Part shown: positions 43,666 through 52,904 of the stretch, in pieces
How positions within the stretch are numbered: position 1 is the first letter of the stretch
Layout: every line of letters starts with the position of its first letter
Assembly (NCBI GenBank): GCA_020354625.1
Contig: CP070651.1
Coordinates: 2,216,487-2,280,486 of the forward strand
From: Trueperaceae bacterium
GTDB taxonomy: Bacteria > Deinococcota > Deinococci > Deinococcales > Trueperaceae
DNA length: 64,000 nucleotides
Direction: 5' to 3'
Notes under the pieces: model-generated
The model's database searches: none
Seen by the model: the letters and a program-made list of their open reading frames with translations, nothing else
What the model was told of the DNA's origin: nothing
Position numbers and translations under genes: made by a program

Positions 43666-44430
43666 ATGGATGTCACGACCTTGGGAACGGGAGCGCCGCT
43701 CGCAAAAGGACGCGCTACTGTAGGTCTTCTGGTAAACGCACCGGGTTGTACCCCTTTGCTTATCGATACCTGCGGTGGTTTCGAAATCATCGACCGTCTC
43801 AGAGGAGCTGGCGCTTTCGACAAAACCTTGAAGAATGTGATCGTTACCCATCGGCACGGCGATCACATCGGTGGGGCGATGGCACTATTGATCGGTCTTC
43901 GCTCACTCACCTTTTTCGGCCTGGCCGACACTCTGGGGGCAGTGCAAGGTCTCATGGCCGGCTGTTTTCCTGAGCTCTCCGGTGTTCTCGAGCTGCATTC
44001 CGACTTCGTTCCCGTACGAGCAGGGGATCGGAGGGAGATCGGTGGATTTTCGGTATCTTTCTTCGAGGTTTCCCACCGCGTACCCACAGTGGCGGTGCGA
44101 GTGAGCCACGGTGGGAAAACGCTCGCTTACAGCGCTGATAGCCTCCCATGTGACGGCCTCATCGAGTGCGCTCGGGGGGTTGATCTCTTCATCTGCGACG
44201 CTTTGTGTACACGCCAAGACACGAATCCAGAGGGGGGGTTGAGAGCACACGACCTGAAGCATCCGACCGCATTTGATGCAGCCCAGATGGCTGCTACAGC
44301 CGGTGCAAAGGCGCTCGCCCTCGTTCACTTGGCACGTTTCACCAACCCGGTTTCGGTCCTGGCCGAAGCCAAAACCGTCTACCAGGGACCGCTGAGCGTG
44401 CCTGCAGACGGGTCGTGTTATAGCCTGTAG
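43666..44430 (+). CDS. MBL-fold metallohydrolase
   Basis: This 254-residue metallo-beta-lactamase-fold hydrolase resembles RNase Z/PhnP-like members. The metal motif is VTHRHGDHIGGA near residue 63, further ligands are likely in FEVSHRVPTVAVR, AYSADS and LVHLARF. The substrate is not predictable. A GGGTATGGTAGACCC inverted repeat lies just before the ATG and contains TATGGT, a possible -10 box with a very short leader. It is a single-gene unit. Confidence 0.85.
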   Translation: MDVTTLGTGAPLAKGRATVGLLVNAPGCTPLLIDTCGGFEIIDRLRGAGAFDKTLKNVIVTHRHGDHIGGAMALLIGLRSLTFFGLADTLGAVQGLMAGCFPELSGVLELHSDFVPVRAGDRREIGGFSVSFFEVSHRVPTVAVRVSHGGKTLAYSADSLPCDGLIECARGVDLFICDALCTRQDTNPEGGLRAHDLKHPTAFDAAQMAATAGAKALALVHLARFTNPVSVLAEAKTVYQGPLSVPADGSCYSL

Positions 44431-44465
44431 AACTCTTCTGGGTTGAAGGAGCGCCAAATCAGTGT

Positions 44466-45050
44466 TCAAGTGCCAACATAGCTCGGTTCGTTGCCAGGTC
44501 GCCACTTGATGTTGCAGCCGATACTCGGAAGCTGGTCTCGATCTACCGGGGTGTGCGCGAGCACCGCATCGATGGCTGCCCGCAGATCTGCCCCGCTCAC
44601 CGGTACATCGTTTCTGGGCCGGCTCCCGTCGAGCTGACCGCGGTACACGAGTTTCCGATCACCATCGAAGAGGAAGAAATCGGGCGTACAGGCGGCCGAA
44701 TAGGCTTTGGCAACCTCCTGGGTCTCGTCGATAAGGTAAGGGAAGGTAAAGCCGAGACGCTCAGCCATGGCTTTCAGCTGCTCGGGGGCATCTTGGGGAT
44801 AGTTCTCTATGTCGTTGGCACAGATGGCGACGATCCCTACGTCTTCTGGTAGGTAGTCGGTACCCAACTTGGCCAGCTCTTTTTCGATGTGAATCACATA
44901 GGGACAGTGCTTACAGATAAACATGACCAGAAGGGCTTTGCTGGAAGAAAAATCATCGAGAGAGACGTTTCGCCCGGTGACTACATCGGTCAAGGAGAAG
45001 TCTGGTGCTTTTGTGCCTAGCGCGAGCATGGTAGAGGGTGTGGCTGCCAT
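44466..45050 (-). CDS. thioredoxin-fold (redoxin/AhpC-TSA) protein
   Basis: This 194-residue cytoplasmic thioredoxin-like protein resembles peroxiredoxin-type redoxins. GTKAPDFSLTDVVTGRNVSLDDF opens the fold, and the redox motif is FICKHCPYVIHI near residue 45 (CxxC), followed by AYSAACTPDFFLFD with the cis-Pro and a third Cys. ATG at 45050 is chosen because GAGGAGGAACCT precedes it and removes a disordered 16-residue extension. Its partner is not known; it lies downstream of an orphan binding-protein gene on the same strand. Confidence 0.85.
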   Translation of the reverse strand: MAATPSTMLALGTKAPDFSLTDVVTGRNVSLDDFSSSKALLVMFICKHCPYVIHIEKELAKLGTDYLPEDVGIVAICANDIENYPQDAPEQLKAMAERLGFTFPYLIDETQEVAKAYSAACTPDFFLFDGDRKLVYRGQLDGSRPRNDVPVSGADLRAAIDAVLAHTPVDRDQLPSIGCNIKWRPGNEPSYVGT

Positions 45051-45270
45051 AGGTTCCTCCTCACGAGCTTGTGGTGCCGAAAGTTCTCTTGGCTGCAAGG
45101 CCCCGGCTGCCAGAAGCGGCCCTTACCGTGGAGCGATTTGCGCTCAGTGAATGCTCTCAATTCTGGCGTCGGCCCTGTTCAGTATACCCTGGTTGGGTAC
45201 TCAGACGCGTCTTGTACAGAGGGGGAATAGTACCCGGTCGCCGCCGGTGAGAAGGCCTCCCCACCTCCGT

Positions 45271-46470
45271 TTAGGGTGTGGTCTCGGCCCTTCGCTGAGC
45301 CTCTTCCAGAGCGGTCTCAGCAGGTACGGATTGCTTGATGGCCTTCTCGATCGCTTCTTCGAGGTAGCGTTGCCAGGTGGCGTAGTCGGGTATGCGGGGT
45401 CGGGGGATGGCGGTTTCTAGCTGGCTCAGGGCTGCGCGGCGGTTGGGGTCTTCGAGGTACCAGGGTTCGAGCAAGGGGAGAGCGGAGCGCCGTACCGGCA
45501 GATAGAACGAAGCTTCGACCCAGGTTCTGATGTTTTCGGGCTGCATGAGGAACTGCCAGAAAGCAAAAGCTCCCTGGCGTTCTGCTTCCGATGCGCCGGC
45601 CATGACGACCAGCTGGGCGCCACCTAGTGGTACGTTGGAACCTGCCGAGGTGGGTACAGGCGAGGCGGCGATATCGAAAGCCACCGCAAAGCGTTTGGCA
45701 TCTGGCCAGTTGGCGATGCTGGCAAAGACCATCATCGCTTTGGTCCGTACGAAGTCGAGGATGGCGAAGTCGGTCTCCGCCAGGTTGCGGGGGATGGCGT
45801 GGCCGCTTTCAACCATCTGTCTGAGCAGCTGCAGCGCCTCGATACTCTTTTCGTTTGTGAAGTCCGGGCGTCCGTCCTCGGTGACGAGCCGTCCACCGCG
45901 GGTGGTGACCATCATCTCGAAGGTCCAGGAATCAGCAACTGCGATAAACCCTCTGGTCTGCCGGGTCGTGAGGCGCGCGGCTGCAGCTTCGAATTCTTGC
46001 CACGTCGACGGTGCAGCGGCGCGGCGCTGTTCAAAAGCCGAGGCGTTGTAAAACAGTACCGGCATCGACATGTTCCAAGGCAAGCCGTAGCGTTCGTTGT
46101 CTACCTCACCATACTGCCACAGGCCCGGAAAGAAGTCGTTCACAAAGGCTTCAGGCAGTCCCGCCGTCAGATCGCTCAGGTTGGCCACGGCGCCCACGTC
46201 GATAAGGAAGGGGAAAAAGGAGAGCTCCGCTTGAAAGAGGCTGGGTTGGGCGCTGCCTCCGAAGGCTGCTTGGAGGCGCGTCTGACCCTCTGGATAGGCT
46301 CCGACGTAGCGCGGTTCCACCCGGTAGTCGCTCTGCGAAGCGTTGAACGCTTCAGCGAGCAGATCGACCGCTTCTTCGGTAGATCCCATCGAGTGCCAGA
46401 ATTCGATGGTGGTTTGAGAAGTGCCGTAACAGACAATAGCTAGGAGCAACCAGCTCAGGAGTACGCGCAT
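45271..46470 (-). CDS. orphan ABC solute-binding protein (UgpB-like)
   Basis: This 399-residue family-1 extracellular binding protein has the signal peptide MRVLLSWLLLAIVCYGTSQ. The mature part starts TTIEFWHSMGSTEEAVDLLAEAF and has RYGLPWNMSMPVLFYN and GGAQLVVMAGASEAERQGAF, similar to glycerol-3-phosphate and sugar-binding proteins. ATG at 46468-46470 is chosen so that the signal peptide is N-terminal. No permease or ATPase gene lies nearby, so its membrane partners are elsewhere. Confidence 0.88.
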   Translation of the reverse strand: MRVLLSWLLLAIVCYGTSQTTIEFWHSMGSTEEAVDLLAEAFNASQSDYRVEPRYVGAYPEGQTRLQAAFGGSAQPSLFQAELSFFPFLIDVGAVANLSDLTAGLPEAFVNDFFPGLWQYGEVDNERYGLPWNMSMPVLFYNASAFEQRRAAAPSTWQEFEAAAARLTTRQTRGFIAVADSWTFEMMVTTRGGRLVTEDGRPDFTNEKSIEALQLLRQMVESGHAIPRNLAETDFAILDFVRTKAMMVFASIANWPDAKRFAVAFDIAASPVPTSAGSNVPLGGAQLVVMAGASEAERQGAFAFWQFLMQPENIRTWVEASFYLPVRRSALPLLEPWYLEDPNRRAALSQLETAIPRPRIPDYATWQRYLEEAIEKAIKQSVPAETALEEAQRRAETTP

Positions 46471-46808
46471 GGCGGTTTTCACCTCGGAAACAAGTATTCC
46501 TCCCACTCATACCATATGCACCTGCGGCCGTGGGTCGGGTAGCAGAGCTAACGGCCGATCCCGATTTCGATGATCTCGAGGGGCTGATCCATACGGCCTC
46601 CACGTACATCCCATCGTCGGCGTAGGGTTTTTCAAGCTCCGAGACGGACCCACCATCCTCGCTCCCCCATACCCATTGAGACGTTGTTGGCTCGGTCGCT
46701 TGTCATCGGGCGGGTACCCTTCCGAACAAACCGAGTATGATCGATACGGTGAAGGTGATCGGCTAAGGGCTCGACCCTCTGGCGGATCGAATTGGGGGTG
46801 CCGAGCGG
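46471..46808. other. 338-bp divergent gap, no gene recognised
   Basis: The gap lies between the divergent orphan binding-protein and sensor-kinase genes. Short open frames exist but none has a recognisable product, and no RNA gene, strong hairpin or repeat copy was seen. Confidence 0.5.
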
Positions 46809-48317
46809 GTGAAAGAGAGACTCTTGGCGGTTGTGGGCGGCTTTCAGGCCGTGGCCGAGGAGTCGTTTGGCAAGTTGCTCGAGAGCATGCCAGATGCTCT
46901 GATCGTGGTCGATAGCGAGGGCAAGGTGGTCCTGATCAACAGCCAGACCGAACAGGTCTTTGGCTATCCGCGGGTAGAGCTTCTGGGTCTGCCGGTAGAG
47001 GTTCTCCTGCCGGAGCGGTACCGGGAAGCTCACCGTAAGCATCGCAGCTACTACCGAGATCAGCCGCATACGCGCTCCATGGGGGTAGGACTAAAATTGT
47101 ATGGCCTCCACCAAGATGGGCACGAGTTTCCCGTCGAGATCAGCCTCAGCGCCTTCGAGACCAGCCGTGGCCTTCTCGTCTCCTCAGTCGTTCGTGATGT
47201 AAGCCAGCGTCAGCAGATGGAAGAGGCGCTCCGGTTGAACGAGGAGCGGTTGCGTGTGGCACTCGAGCGCTCTCCTACCAGCGTCGCCAATCAAGGTCTC
47301 GACCTTCGCTATACCTGGATTATCAATCCGCCACTCGGTCTCGATGCCGGTTGGTTCGAGGGAAAAACCGATGCCGAGCTGTTTGCAGCCGACGACGCCG
47401 AAAGGCTCACGAGCCTCAAGGAGCGTGCCCTCAAAACAGGCGAGACCGTGCGCGAAGAGATCACCCTGGCGGTCACCACCGAGACGCGCCACTTCGATCT
47501 CTACGTTAGGCCCCATCTCGATAGTTCGGAGCAGATGATCGGCATCACGGCTGCCATCACAGATATTACCGAGCGAAAGCGGGCCGAGCAGGCCTTGCGG
47601 CGTATCAACAGCGAGCTTGAGAGGATGGTAACCGAGCGCACGTTGGAGCTGGCTGCCGCCAATGCCGAATTGAAGGCGGCGAGTGAAGAGCGGAATCGAC
47701 TCTATCAAGCACTGCTCTCTTCGCAAGAGCGTGAGAGGGCACGGATCTCTCGCGACCTGCACGACGGCGTAGGGCAGGCACTCACGGGGATTCAACTACT
47801 GATCGAAGAGGTGCTTGCTGAGGCCAGTCCAGGACGGGTCAAAGAGGTCAAGGCCTTGGTGAACACTACGATTCAGGAGGTTCGTAAGATCTCACACGAT
47901 CTGCGCCCCCCACACCTTGACGAACTCGGCCTCGAAGCTGCGCTTCGCCAGTACGGTCGTGAGGTGGCGCGCCGAGGTGGACTTGCGGTAAACGTACTCG
48001 TTCATCTGCCCTATGTGCTGGCTGAGGATGTCGAGATCGCCCTTTATCGTATCGTCCAGGAAGCGTTCACCAATATTTTGCGTCACGCCGATGCACAGCA
48101 CACCTCGCTCGTTTTAACCGGGAGCGAGCGCACCATCCAGCTCGTGATCGAAGACGATGGCGTCGGCTTCGACCCGTCTCGTGCGGCCCTCGGACACCTC
48201 GGCTTATCGAGTATGCGTGAACGGGCAGAATTACTCGGTGGCGTCTGCCGGATCGAGAGTGTTCGGGATAAGGGGAGCTCGATCCACGTGCGTTTGCCAC
48301 GAAATCTCGATCACTGA
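46809..48317 (+). CDS. PAS-PAS sensor histidine kinase (NarL-partner type)
   Basis: This 502-residue cytoplasmic kinase has PAS 1 (about 20-125, LLESMPDALIVVDSEGKVVLIN) and PAS 2 (about 145-265), then a coiled-coil linker (RINSELERMVTERTLELAAANAEL) and a HisKA_3 domain with SRDLHDGVGQALTGIQLL, the phospho-His in the DLHDGVGQ box. A HATPase_c domain has VQEAFTNILRHADA and EDDGVGFDPS. HisKA_3 kinases usually phosphorylate LuxR-type regulators, but none is encoded next to it. No membrane segment is present, so it senses an internal signal. The GTG start has no strong ribosome site. Confidence 0.93.
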   Translation: MKERLLAVVGGFQAVAEESFGKLLESMPDALIVVDSEGKVVLINSQTEQVFGYPRVELLGLPVEVLLPERYREAHRKHRSYYRDQPHTRSMGVGLKLYGLHQDGHEFPVEISLSAFETSRGLLVSSVVRDVSQRQQMEEALRLNEERLRVALERSPTSVANQGLDLRYTWIINPPLGLDAGWFEGKTDAELFAADDAERLTSLKERALKTGETVREEITLAVTTETRHFDLYVRPHLDSSEQMIGITAAITDITERKRAEQALRRINSELERMVTERTLELAAANAELKAASEERNRLYQALLSSQERERARISRDLHDGVGQALTGIQLLIEEVLAEASPGRVKEVKALVNTTIQEVRKISHDLRPPHLDELGLEAALRQYGREVARRGGLAVNVLVHLPYVLAEDVEIALYRIVQEAFTNILRHADAQHTSLVLTGSERTIQLVIEDDGVGFDPSRAALGHLGLSSMRERAELLGGVCRIESVRDKGSSIHVRLPRNLDH

Positions 48318-48341
48318 CGTTCGGAGGTTGCTGTACCGACC

Positions 48342-49385
48342 TCAGAAGAAACCGGTGATGTCCATTCCGAAGGTCACGATGAGAGCGGCGCTGCTCGCGA
48401 GAACATTGGTGTTGATCGATGTGGTCGAGTCGCTCTCGCTGATGCTGAAAGTGGCCCCGAGACTCCCTCCCAAACCGGTGTCGAGGTTGGCGACCCTGGC
48501 TGTTAGGTTCCAACTACCGGCCTCTCCCTGTGGGATGGAGATCTGCGCGGCGGCCTGTGGTGCAGAAATGGGGCGGGCAGACAAGAAGGCCGGCAGAGGA
48601 AAGTACCCGCCTTCGGCCGTCCAGAGCGCATCGTCCAGGAAACCGCTCGCCCCCAGGAGCGCGTATAAACTCGTTTCGTTTCCCCCTTCGGTAGGTGCTT
48701 CGAGCAGCAGCCACGACTCACCGTAGAGCACCACATTTCCTGCCAGGCCGCTGCCGCCGATGCCGAAGCTTACATGTTCTTTATAGACGATATTGGTCTC
48801 GAGCTCGAAGTCGCCAAAAAACCGCTTGGCACCCAGATGTGCGCCCAGCTTGTCGTCGATGAGGAAGACCGCCCCCTGTACCCGAAAGTCGCCAGGGAAC
48901 CAAAGGGCCCTCGCCCCCCAGATCCCGTTGAAAAATGCCTTTGGGTCAGATGCTTCTCCCGCCGTTCCGACGGTAAGACTGAAGGGTACGTTGAGCCGGG
49001 CACTTTCGAGAGGCAACCGTTCGAGGCCGATGCTGAGATCGATGTCATCCCGCCGGAAGCGGGCGTAGGCTTCGGTCAGTCCCTCGTCGAAGACTGCCTC
49101 TTGGCTATCGGTGAACGTCACACTCGGGTCGAGCACCAAGAAGGTGGTGAAGTCTTCAAAAGCGTACTCGACTTCGAGGTGTGCGTGAATGTTGCCCTGA
49201 ACACTTGTGTGGGTGATGCGTTCGCCGCCGTCCGGCGGTTCGAGAGAGCTCAGGACGGTAGCGAATCCGGTCCCCAACTCTCCCCGGTAGCTGAAATCAT
49301 TCGCCTCTGCCGGTGCGAACCCCCAGCAAAACAGTGATGCGATGAGGTAGGTGGGGAGGAATTGCTTCGCGAAAAGGCGCTTCAT
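48342..49385 (-). CDS. putative outer-membrane beta-barrel protein
   Basis: This 347-residue exported protein has the signal peptide MKRLFAKQFLPTYLIASLFC then AEA as cleavage site. The mature part has repeated amphipathic strands of alternating hydrophobic residues (for example NVVLYGESWLLLEA and LSIGLERLPL) and ends in Phe, as many outer-membrane barrels do. It lies 124 bp downstream of a LolA-like protein gene on the same strand; such pairs commonly accompany RND/MMPL-type export systems. It is evidence for a diderm envelope. The precise role is unknown. Confidence 0.75.
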   Translation of the reverse strand: MKRLFAKQFLPTYLIASLFCWGFAPAEANDFSYRGELGTGFATVLSSLEPPDGGERITHTSVQGNIHAHLEVEYAFEDFTTFLVLDPSVTFTDSQEAVFDEGLTEAYARFRRDDIDLSIGLERLPLESARLNVPFSLTVGTAGEASDPKAFFNGIWGARALWFPGDFRVQGAVFLIDDKLGAHLGAKRFFGDFELETNIVYKEHVSFGIGGSGLAGNVVLYGESWLLLEAPTEGGNETSLYALLGASGFLDDALWTAEGGYFPLPAFLSARPISAPQAAAQISIPQGEAGSWNLTARVANLDTGLGGSLGATFSISESDSTTSINTNVLASSAALIVTFGMDITGFF

Positions 49386-49509
49386 GCTCTGATCCTCGGT
49401 TTCGATGCAGAGAGTTCGTGTCTGTTCACATCTAAAATAGTCCGACGTTCACTCGATGGTGTGTAGATCAGACTCGTGATGAAAGCCGAGATCTCTCTGG
49501 GCCTGGTCG

Positions 49510-50298
49510 TCAGTTGCAGCCTCTTTCCAGGGCCGTCTCTTTGAAACAGTTTTCGTCGACTTCGACACCCAACTCGAGATCGCTGATCGTCACTACGGTT
49601 TTCTCCCCCTCCTCGAGCAAGTTTTCGACCTCGATATGTTGTGGGAAGAAGAGGTCTTCGACCTGGACGAAATCGGAGAAAAGGATGCGGCGGACGGCGG
49701 TCTCACGTTGATCGAAGTAGAGATACTCGAGCGGTCGATAGTTGTTGTTGGCATCGGCGGTTAGTACCACCTTACCGTAAGGGGTTGGGGCGAGCTCGCC
49801 GGGGATGAGGGTGAGCTCGATGGTCGAATCGTTTTCTGCGGTGATTTCGGCGCTGTAATCCTCTTCGAAGTCGCGCCCGCCCAGGTCGTTAAACGAGATA
49901 TCCGATCCCAAAAAGCTGTCGTTCCTACCGCTCGGAGGGATCCTCAAGGTGCGCTTGAGACGTGGATTGAAGAGAAAAAGATTGTCGCCGTCTTGCAAGA
50001 ACGCTTGGCCTGCATCTCGCGGTGGGGCGGTGACGAGGATGAGCGACCTCTCGAACCCGTCACTTACCGATTCGATTTGAAACACCCTCGTCTCGTCAGG
50101 TCTCATTACTTCCATGGTCACGGTGGCGCTGCTGGTCTCACCGCCACGTTGGGAATCGATGATGATTTCGAGGATTTCGTCGGCGCTCTGGGCTGTTGCC
50201 GGACTCGTTGCGGCCATGAGTGCTAGCATTGCCAGCAGGTAAGGTATGAAACGAAATTCGTGGCGTTTATGGGCTCTGGCGGTCGAGTATGCGTTCAT
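49510..50298 (-). CDS. LolA-like outer-membrane lipoprotein-sorting family protein
   Basis: This is a 262-residue periplasmic protein. The N-terminal helix FIPYLLAMLALMAATSPATAQ is a signal peptide with cleavage after ATA. The mature part has SATVTMEVMRPDETRVFQIES, LILVTAPPRDAGQAFLQDGDNLFLFNP and GSDISFNDLGGRDFEEDYS, characteristic of the LolA_like (COG2834-type) family. ATG at 50298 has GAGGTG closely upstream and is preferred over a longer frame. It likely binds lipid or lipoprotein in the periplasm and works with the barrel protein that follows. Confidence 0.85.
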   Translation of the reverse strand: MNAYSTARAHKRHEFRFIPYLLAMLALMAATSPATAQSADEILEIIIDSQRGGETSSATVTMEVMRPDETRVFQIESVSDGFERSLILVTAPPRDAGQAFLQDGDNLFLFNPRLKRTLRIPPSGRNDSFLGSDISFNDLGGRDFEEDYSAEITAENDSTIELTLIPGELAPTPYGKVVLTADANNNYRPLEYLYFDQRETAVRRILFSDFVQVEDLFFPQHIEVENLLEEGEKTVVTISDLELGVEVDENCFKETALERGCN

Positions 50299-50430
50299 GA
50301 GCACCTCACTCCGTTCGTATGGTCTGTCAACACACGCGAGCTGGACACGACCCGACGAAAAGATCACACAAAATCGATCGTTGCTGCGGTGTTGCGGGTC
50401 TCTGGTCGGGCAGCTAGGCCGAAAGGAGCC

Positions 50431-52137
50431 TCAGAGCGTCAACTCGAGGACCTTGCGACCCTCTACATCGATCATACCTCGGTCGGAGATCTTGTAGTTG
50501 GGGCTGACCGTCAGCGGCAAGATGGTGAGCAGCAGCAGGGGATTTTTATGTCGCATGCCCAGGTTGCGAAGCGCCTCTTCCAAGGCTTCGAACTCGGACG
50601 CCACTTCGGTGATGGGGGCGTCCGAGAGGAGTCCGGCCAAGGGGAGGGACAGTGCCGTGACCCCGTTCTTTGAGGCGACGGCCATACCCCCACCCCGTGC
50701 TAGCACGGCGTTGGCAGCCTCTGCCATGGCTGCTGGCGATGTCCCTACCACCAACAGATTATGGCTGTCATGGGCAAAACTCGAGGCGAAGGCGCCTCCA
50801 GTCAGATGCAACCCCGAAAGCAAGCTCAGCCTAGGTTTTTCGAGCCGTTTCTGGCGCAGCGAGGCGCGTGGGATAACGGTTCCCACCGCCAGATCTGGGT
50901 CGAGCGGTGCGCCATCTGCCGTGCTGATGGTTCGCGTTTCCAGACCGGTAACGGTATTGAGGTCGTTGACGGTGATGATTCTCACCCGCTTCGGTTCGCT
51001 GCCGAGCTCGAGTCGAAAGAGATCTTCGCTGATGAGTGGAGGTGAATCTCCTCCCAAGCTCGCCCTGGCGATCTCTGGTGGTAGGCTGGTCTGGGGGGCA
51101 CGAAAGAGCGCTCGTCCATCTGCGGCAACCTGTTGGCCGGAGGTGAACACCTCGAGCGGGGGGAAGCTGTTCGGCGTGCGGCAGATGCAGAAATCGGCCC
51201 GGTAGCCTGGGGCGATCACGCCGACACTTCTGAGCCCTAGATAGGTTGCGGGGCGCACCGTAGCCGAGGCGAGGGCGTCGAGGGCGTCCCATCCCCCGTC
51301 GACAGCGAGTTGCAAGATTTGGTTGAGGTGGCCGCTGACCAGCCGGTTCGGCATGATGTCGTCGGTGATGAGCAGCAGCCTGCTTCGGTCTGCGAGCCCA
51401 GAGATAAAGCGCAGGTTTTCTTCTGTCAGGGACTTTGCCTGCAACATCACGTAGAGTCCCTTGCTGAGTTCCTCTCCGATCTTGGCAGGAGTCATGAGTG
51501 TGTGATCCGAACGGATGCCGAAGCTGATGTAGTGCGAAAGCGGTGTGCCCGAGAGAGAGGGTACGTGTCCCTCCAAGCTGAGCTCACTCGTCGCACCGGC
51601 CTCGAGCATGCCGATCAGGCGCGGATCGTGTTGAAGGAGTCGCTGGTAGTCCATCATTTCCCCAAGAGCGATGACGGACGGATCCCTGGCCAGCTCCGCT
51701 ACTTCTTCGGGTGTGAGTGTGGCGTTGGGTGTCTCCAGCTCTTCCGAAGTAGCGGGCACACAGCTGGGCACGGCCGAGTAGATGTGAAGCGGAAGGTCGC
51801 GACCGGCTTCGATCATGAAGCGGACCCCAGCGGCGCCGAGCACGTTACCGATCTCGTGGGGATCTTGCAAGATCGTAGTCGTTCCCCAGGGCAGGGCAGC
51901 CTCGGCGAAGCGACCCGGCGTGACCAGGCTGCTTTCGATGTGCATATGGGTATCGATGAGACCCGGCTGGACCGCTCTCCCCTCGAGATCACGCCGCCGG
52001 TGCGATTCGATCTCCGCCGGCACCGTGCCCTCTTCGACATAAATAAAGCGTCCAGAGCGGACACCGAGCCAACCCGAAAAGGTGCGTTGCCGCACCACGT
52101 CCACCACGCAGGCGTTTTCGAGGATGAGATCGAGCAT
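50431..52137 (-). CDS. ade: adenine deaminase
   Basis: This 568-residue amidohydrolase deaminates adenine to hypoxanthine. Metal-binding motifs are PGLIDTHMHIESS near residue 60, DPHEIGNVLGA, and SLEGHVPSLSG. The adenine-deaminase hallmarks are GEMMDYQRLL and LITDDIMPNRLV, followed by a C-terminal domain with SFAHDSHNLLVVG and GGMAVA. ATG at 52135-52137 has AGAGGA 7 nt upstream; ATG at 52152, which overlaps the phosphorylase stop, is an alternative. It is the last gene of an operon with a Pot-type transporter and a nucleoside phosphorylase. Confidence 0.95.
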   Translation of the reverse strand: MLDLILENACVVDVVRQRTFSGWLGVRSGRFIYVEEGTVPAEIESHRRRDLEGRAVQPGLIDTHMHIESSLVTPGRFAEAALPWGTTTILQDPHEIGNVLGAAGVRFMIEAGRDLPLHIYSAVPSCVPATSEELETPNATLTPEEVAELARDPSVIALGEMMDYQRLLQHDPRLIGMLEAGATSELSLEGHVPSLSGTPLSHYISFGIRSDHTLMTPAKIGEELSKGLYVMLQAKSLTEENLRFISGLADRSRLLLITDDIMPNRLVSGHLNQILQLAVDGGWDALDALASATVRPATYLGLRSVGVIAPGYRADFCICRTPNSFPPLEVFTSGQQVAADGRALFRAPQTSLPPEIARASLGGDSPPLISEDLFRLELGSEPKRVRIITVNDLNTVTGLETRTISTADGAPLDPDLAVGTVIPRASLRQKRLEKPRLSLLSGLHLTGGAFASSFAHDSHNLLVVGTSPAAMAEAANAVLARGGGMAVASKNGVTALSLPLAGLLSDAPITEVASEFEALEEALRNLGMRHKNPLLLLTILPLTVSPNYKISDRGMIDVEGRKVLELTL

Positions 52138-52148
52138 GACAGATCCTC

Positions 52149-52904
52149 TCATGGCAACCGTTGGTGGAGTAGATCGACGGCGTCAACGGCCACTGCGATC
52201 GCCCGTGGCTCTGCCAGCATATAGAGCTCTTGCTTTTGCGCCGGGCTGGGCTGTTCTTTGAGCCAGATATTGGAGTCGGTACCGAGTACTGCGCCGACCT
52301 TGACCCGCAAGACACTCCCAGCCACAAACAGCGTGGCGCACTCCATCTCTGAGGCGACCACGCCGGCTTCGGTGAGTTGCTGGTTGAGCGCTCGATCTTG
52401 CTGGTAAAAGGCGTCGCGGGTGAACACGATCCCGCTATGGACCTCTTCGTAGCGTGAGCGGGCGGCCTCGATGAGGGTGCTGGTTACTTCGAAGTCGGCA
52501 ACCGCGGGGAAGGGGAGCGGAAGGTACGCGCTGGACGTGCCTTCTCCCCGGTAGGCGGCGGTTACGATCACCACCGTCCCGATCGGAATTTCCGGTTGTC
52601 TCGCTCCTGCCGAGCCGACCCGGATGAAATGGGTGGCGCCGATCCGTGCCAACTCTTCGATGGCGATGGCGGCCGATGGCCCCCCCACCCCCGTGGAGCA
52701 GACGCTGATAGGGCTACCACGTTGGGTTGTCCCCGTGAACAAGGTAAACTCCCGGTTGTGCGCCACCCGTGTGGATTCAGCAAAGACCTCGGCGATGCGC
52801 TCGGCGCGTGCCGGGTCACCGGGCAGGAGTACATACGGTGCGACCTCGCCGCTACGGGCGTGCACGTGCCGCTGCAGGTCGTCAGCAGGAGGTTCTTTAG
52901 CCAT
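52149..52904 (-). CDS. nucleoside phosphorylase (Udp/DeoD type)
   Basis: This 251-residue phosphorylase splits nucleosides with phosphate into base and ribose 1-phosphate. PYVLLPGDPARAERIAEVF binds phosphate, GVGGPSAAIAIEELARIGA and HFIRVGSAGARQ complete that site, and VVASEMECATLFVAGSVL binds the ribose. These fit the NP-I family; uridine and purine specificities cannot be separated here, but the adenine deaminase downstream favours purine nucleosides. ATG at 52902-52904 with AGGTGG 5 nt upstream is chosen; it overlaps the ABC ATPase gene by 8 bp. Confidence 0.9.
   Translation of the reverse strand: MAKEPPADDLQRHVHARSGEVAPYVLLPGDPARAERIAEVFAESTRVAHNREFTLFTGTTQRGSPISVCSTGVGGPSAAIAIEELARIGATHFIRVGSAGARQPEIPIGTVVIVTAAYRGEGTSSAYLPLPFPAVADFEVTSTLIEAARSRYEEVHSGIVFTRDAFYQQDRALNQQLTEAGVVASEMECATLFVAGSVLRVKVGAVLGTDSNIWLKEQPSPAQKQELYMLAEPRAIAVAVDAVDLLHQRLP

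Noticed and set aside
46500..46700. Possible gene remnant upstream of the orphan binding protein
   Set aside because: Only a 14-codon minus-strand frame with protein-like composition is visible; too little to support a pseudogene.
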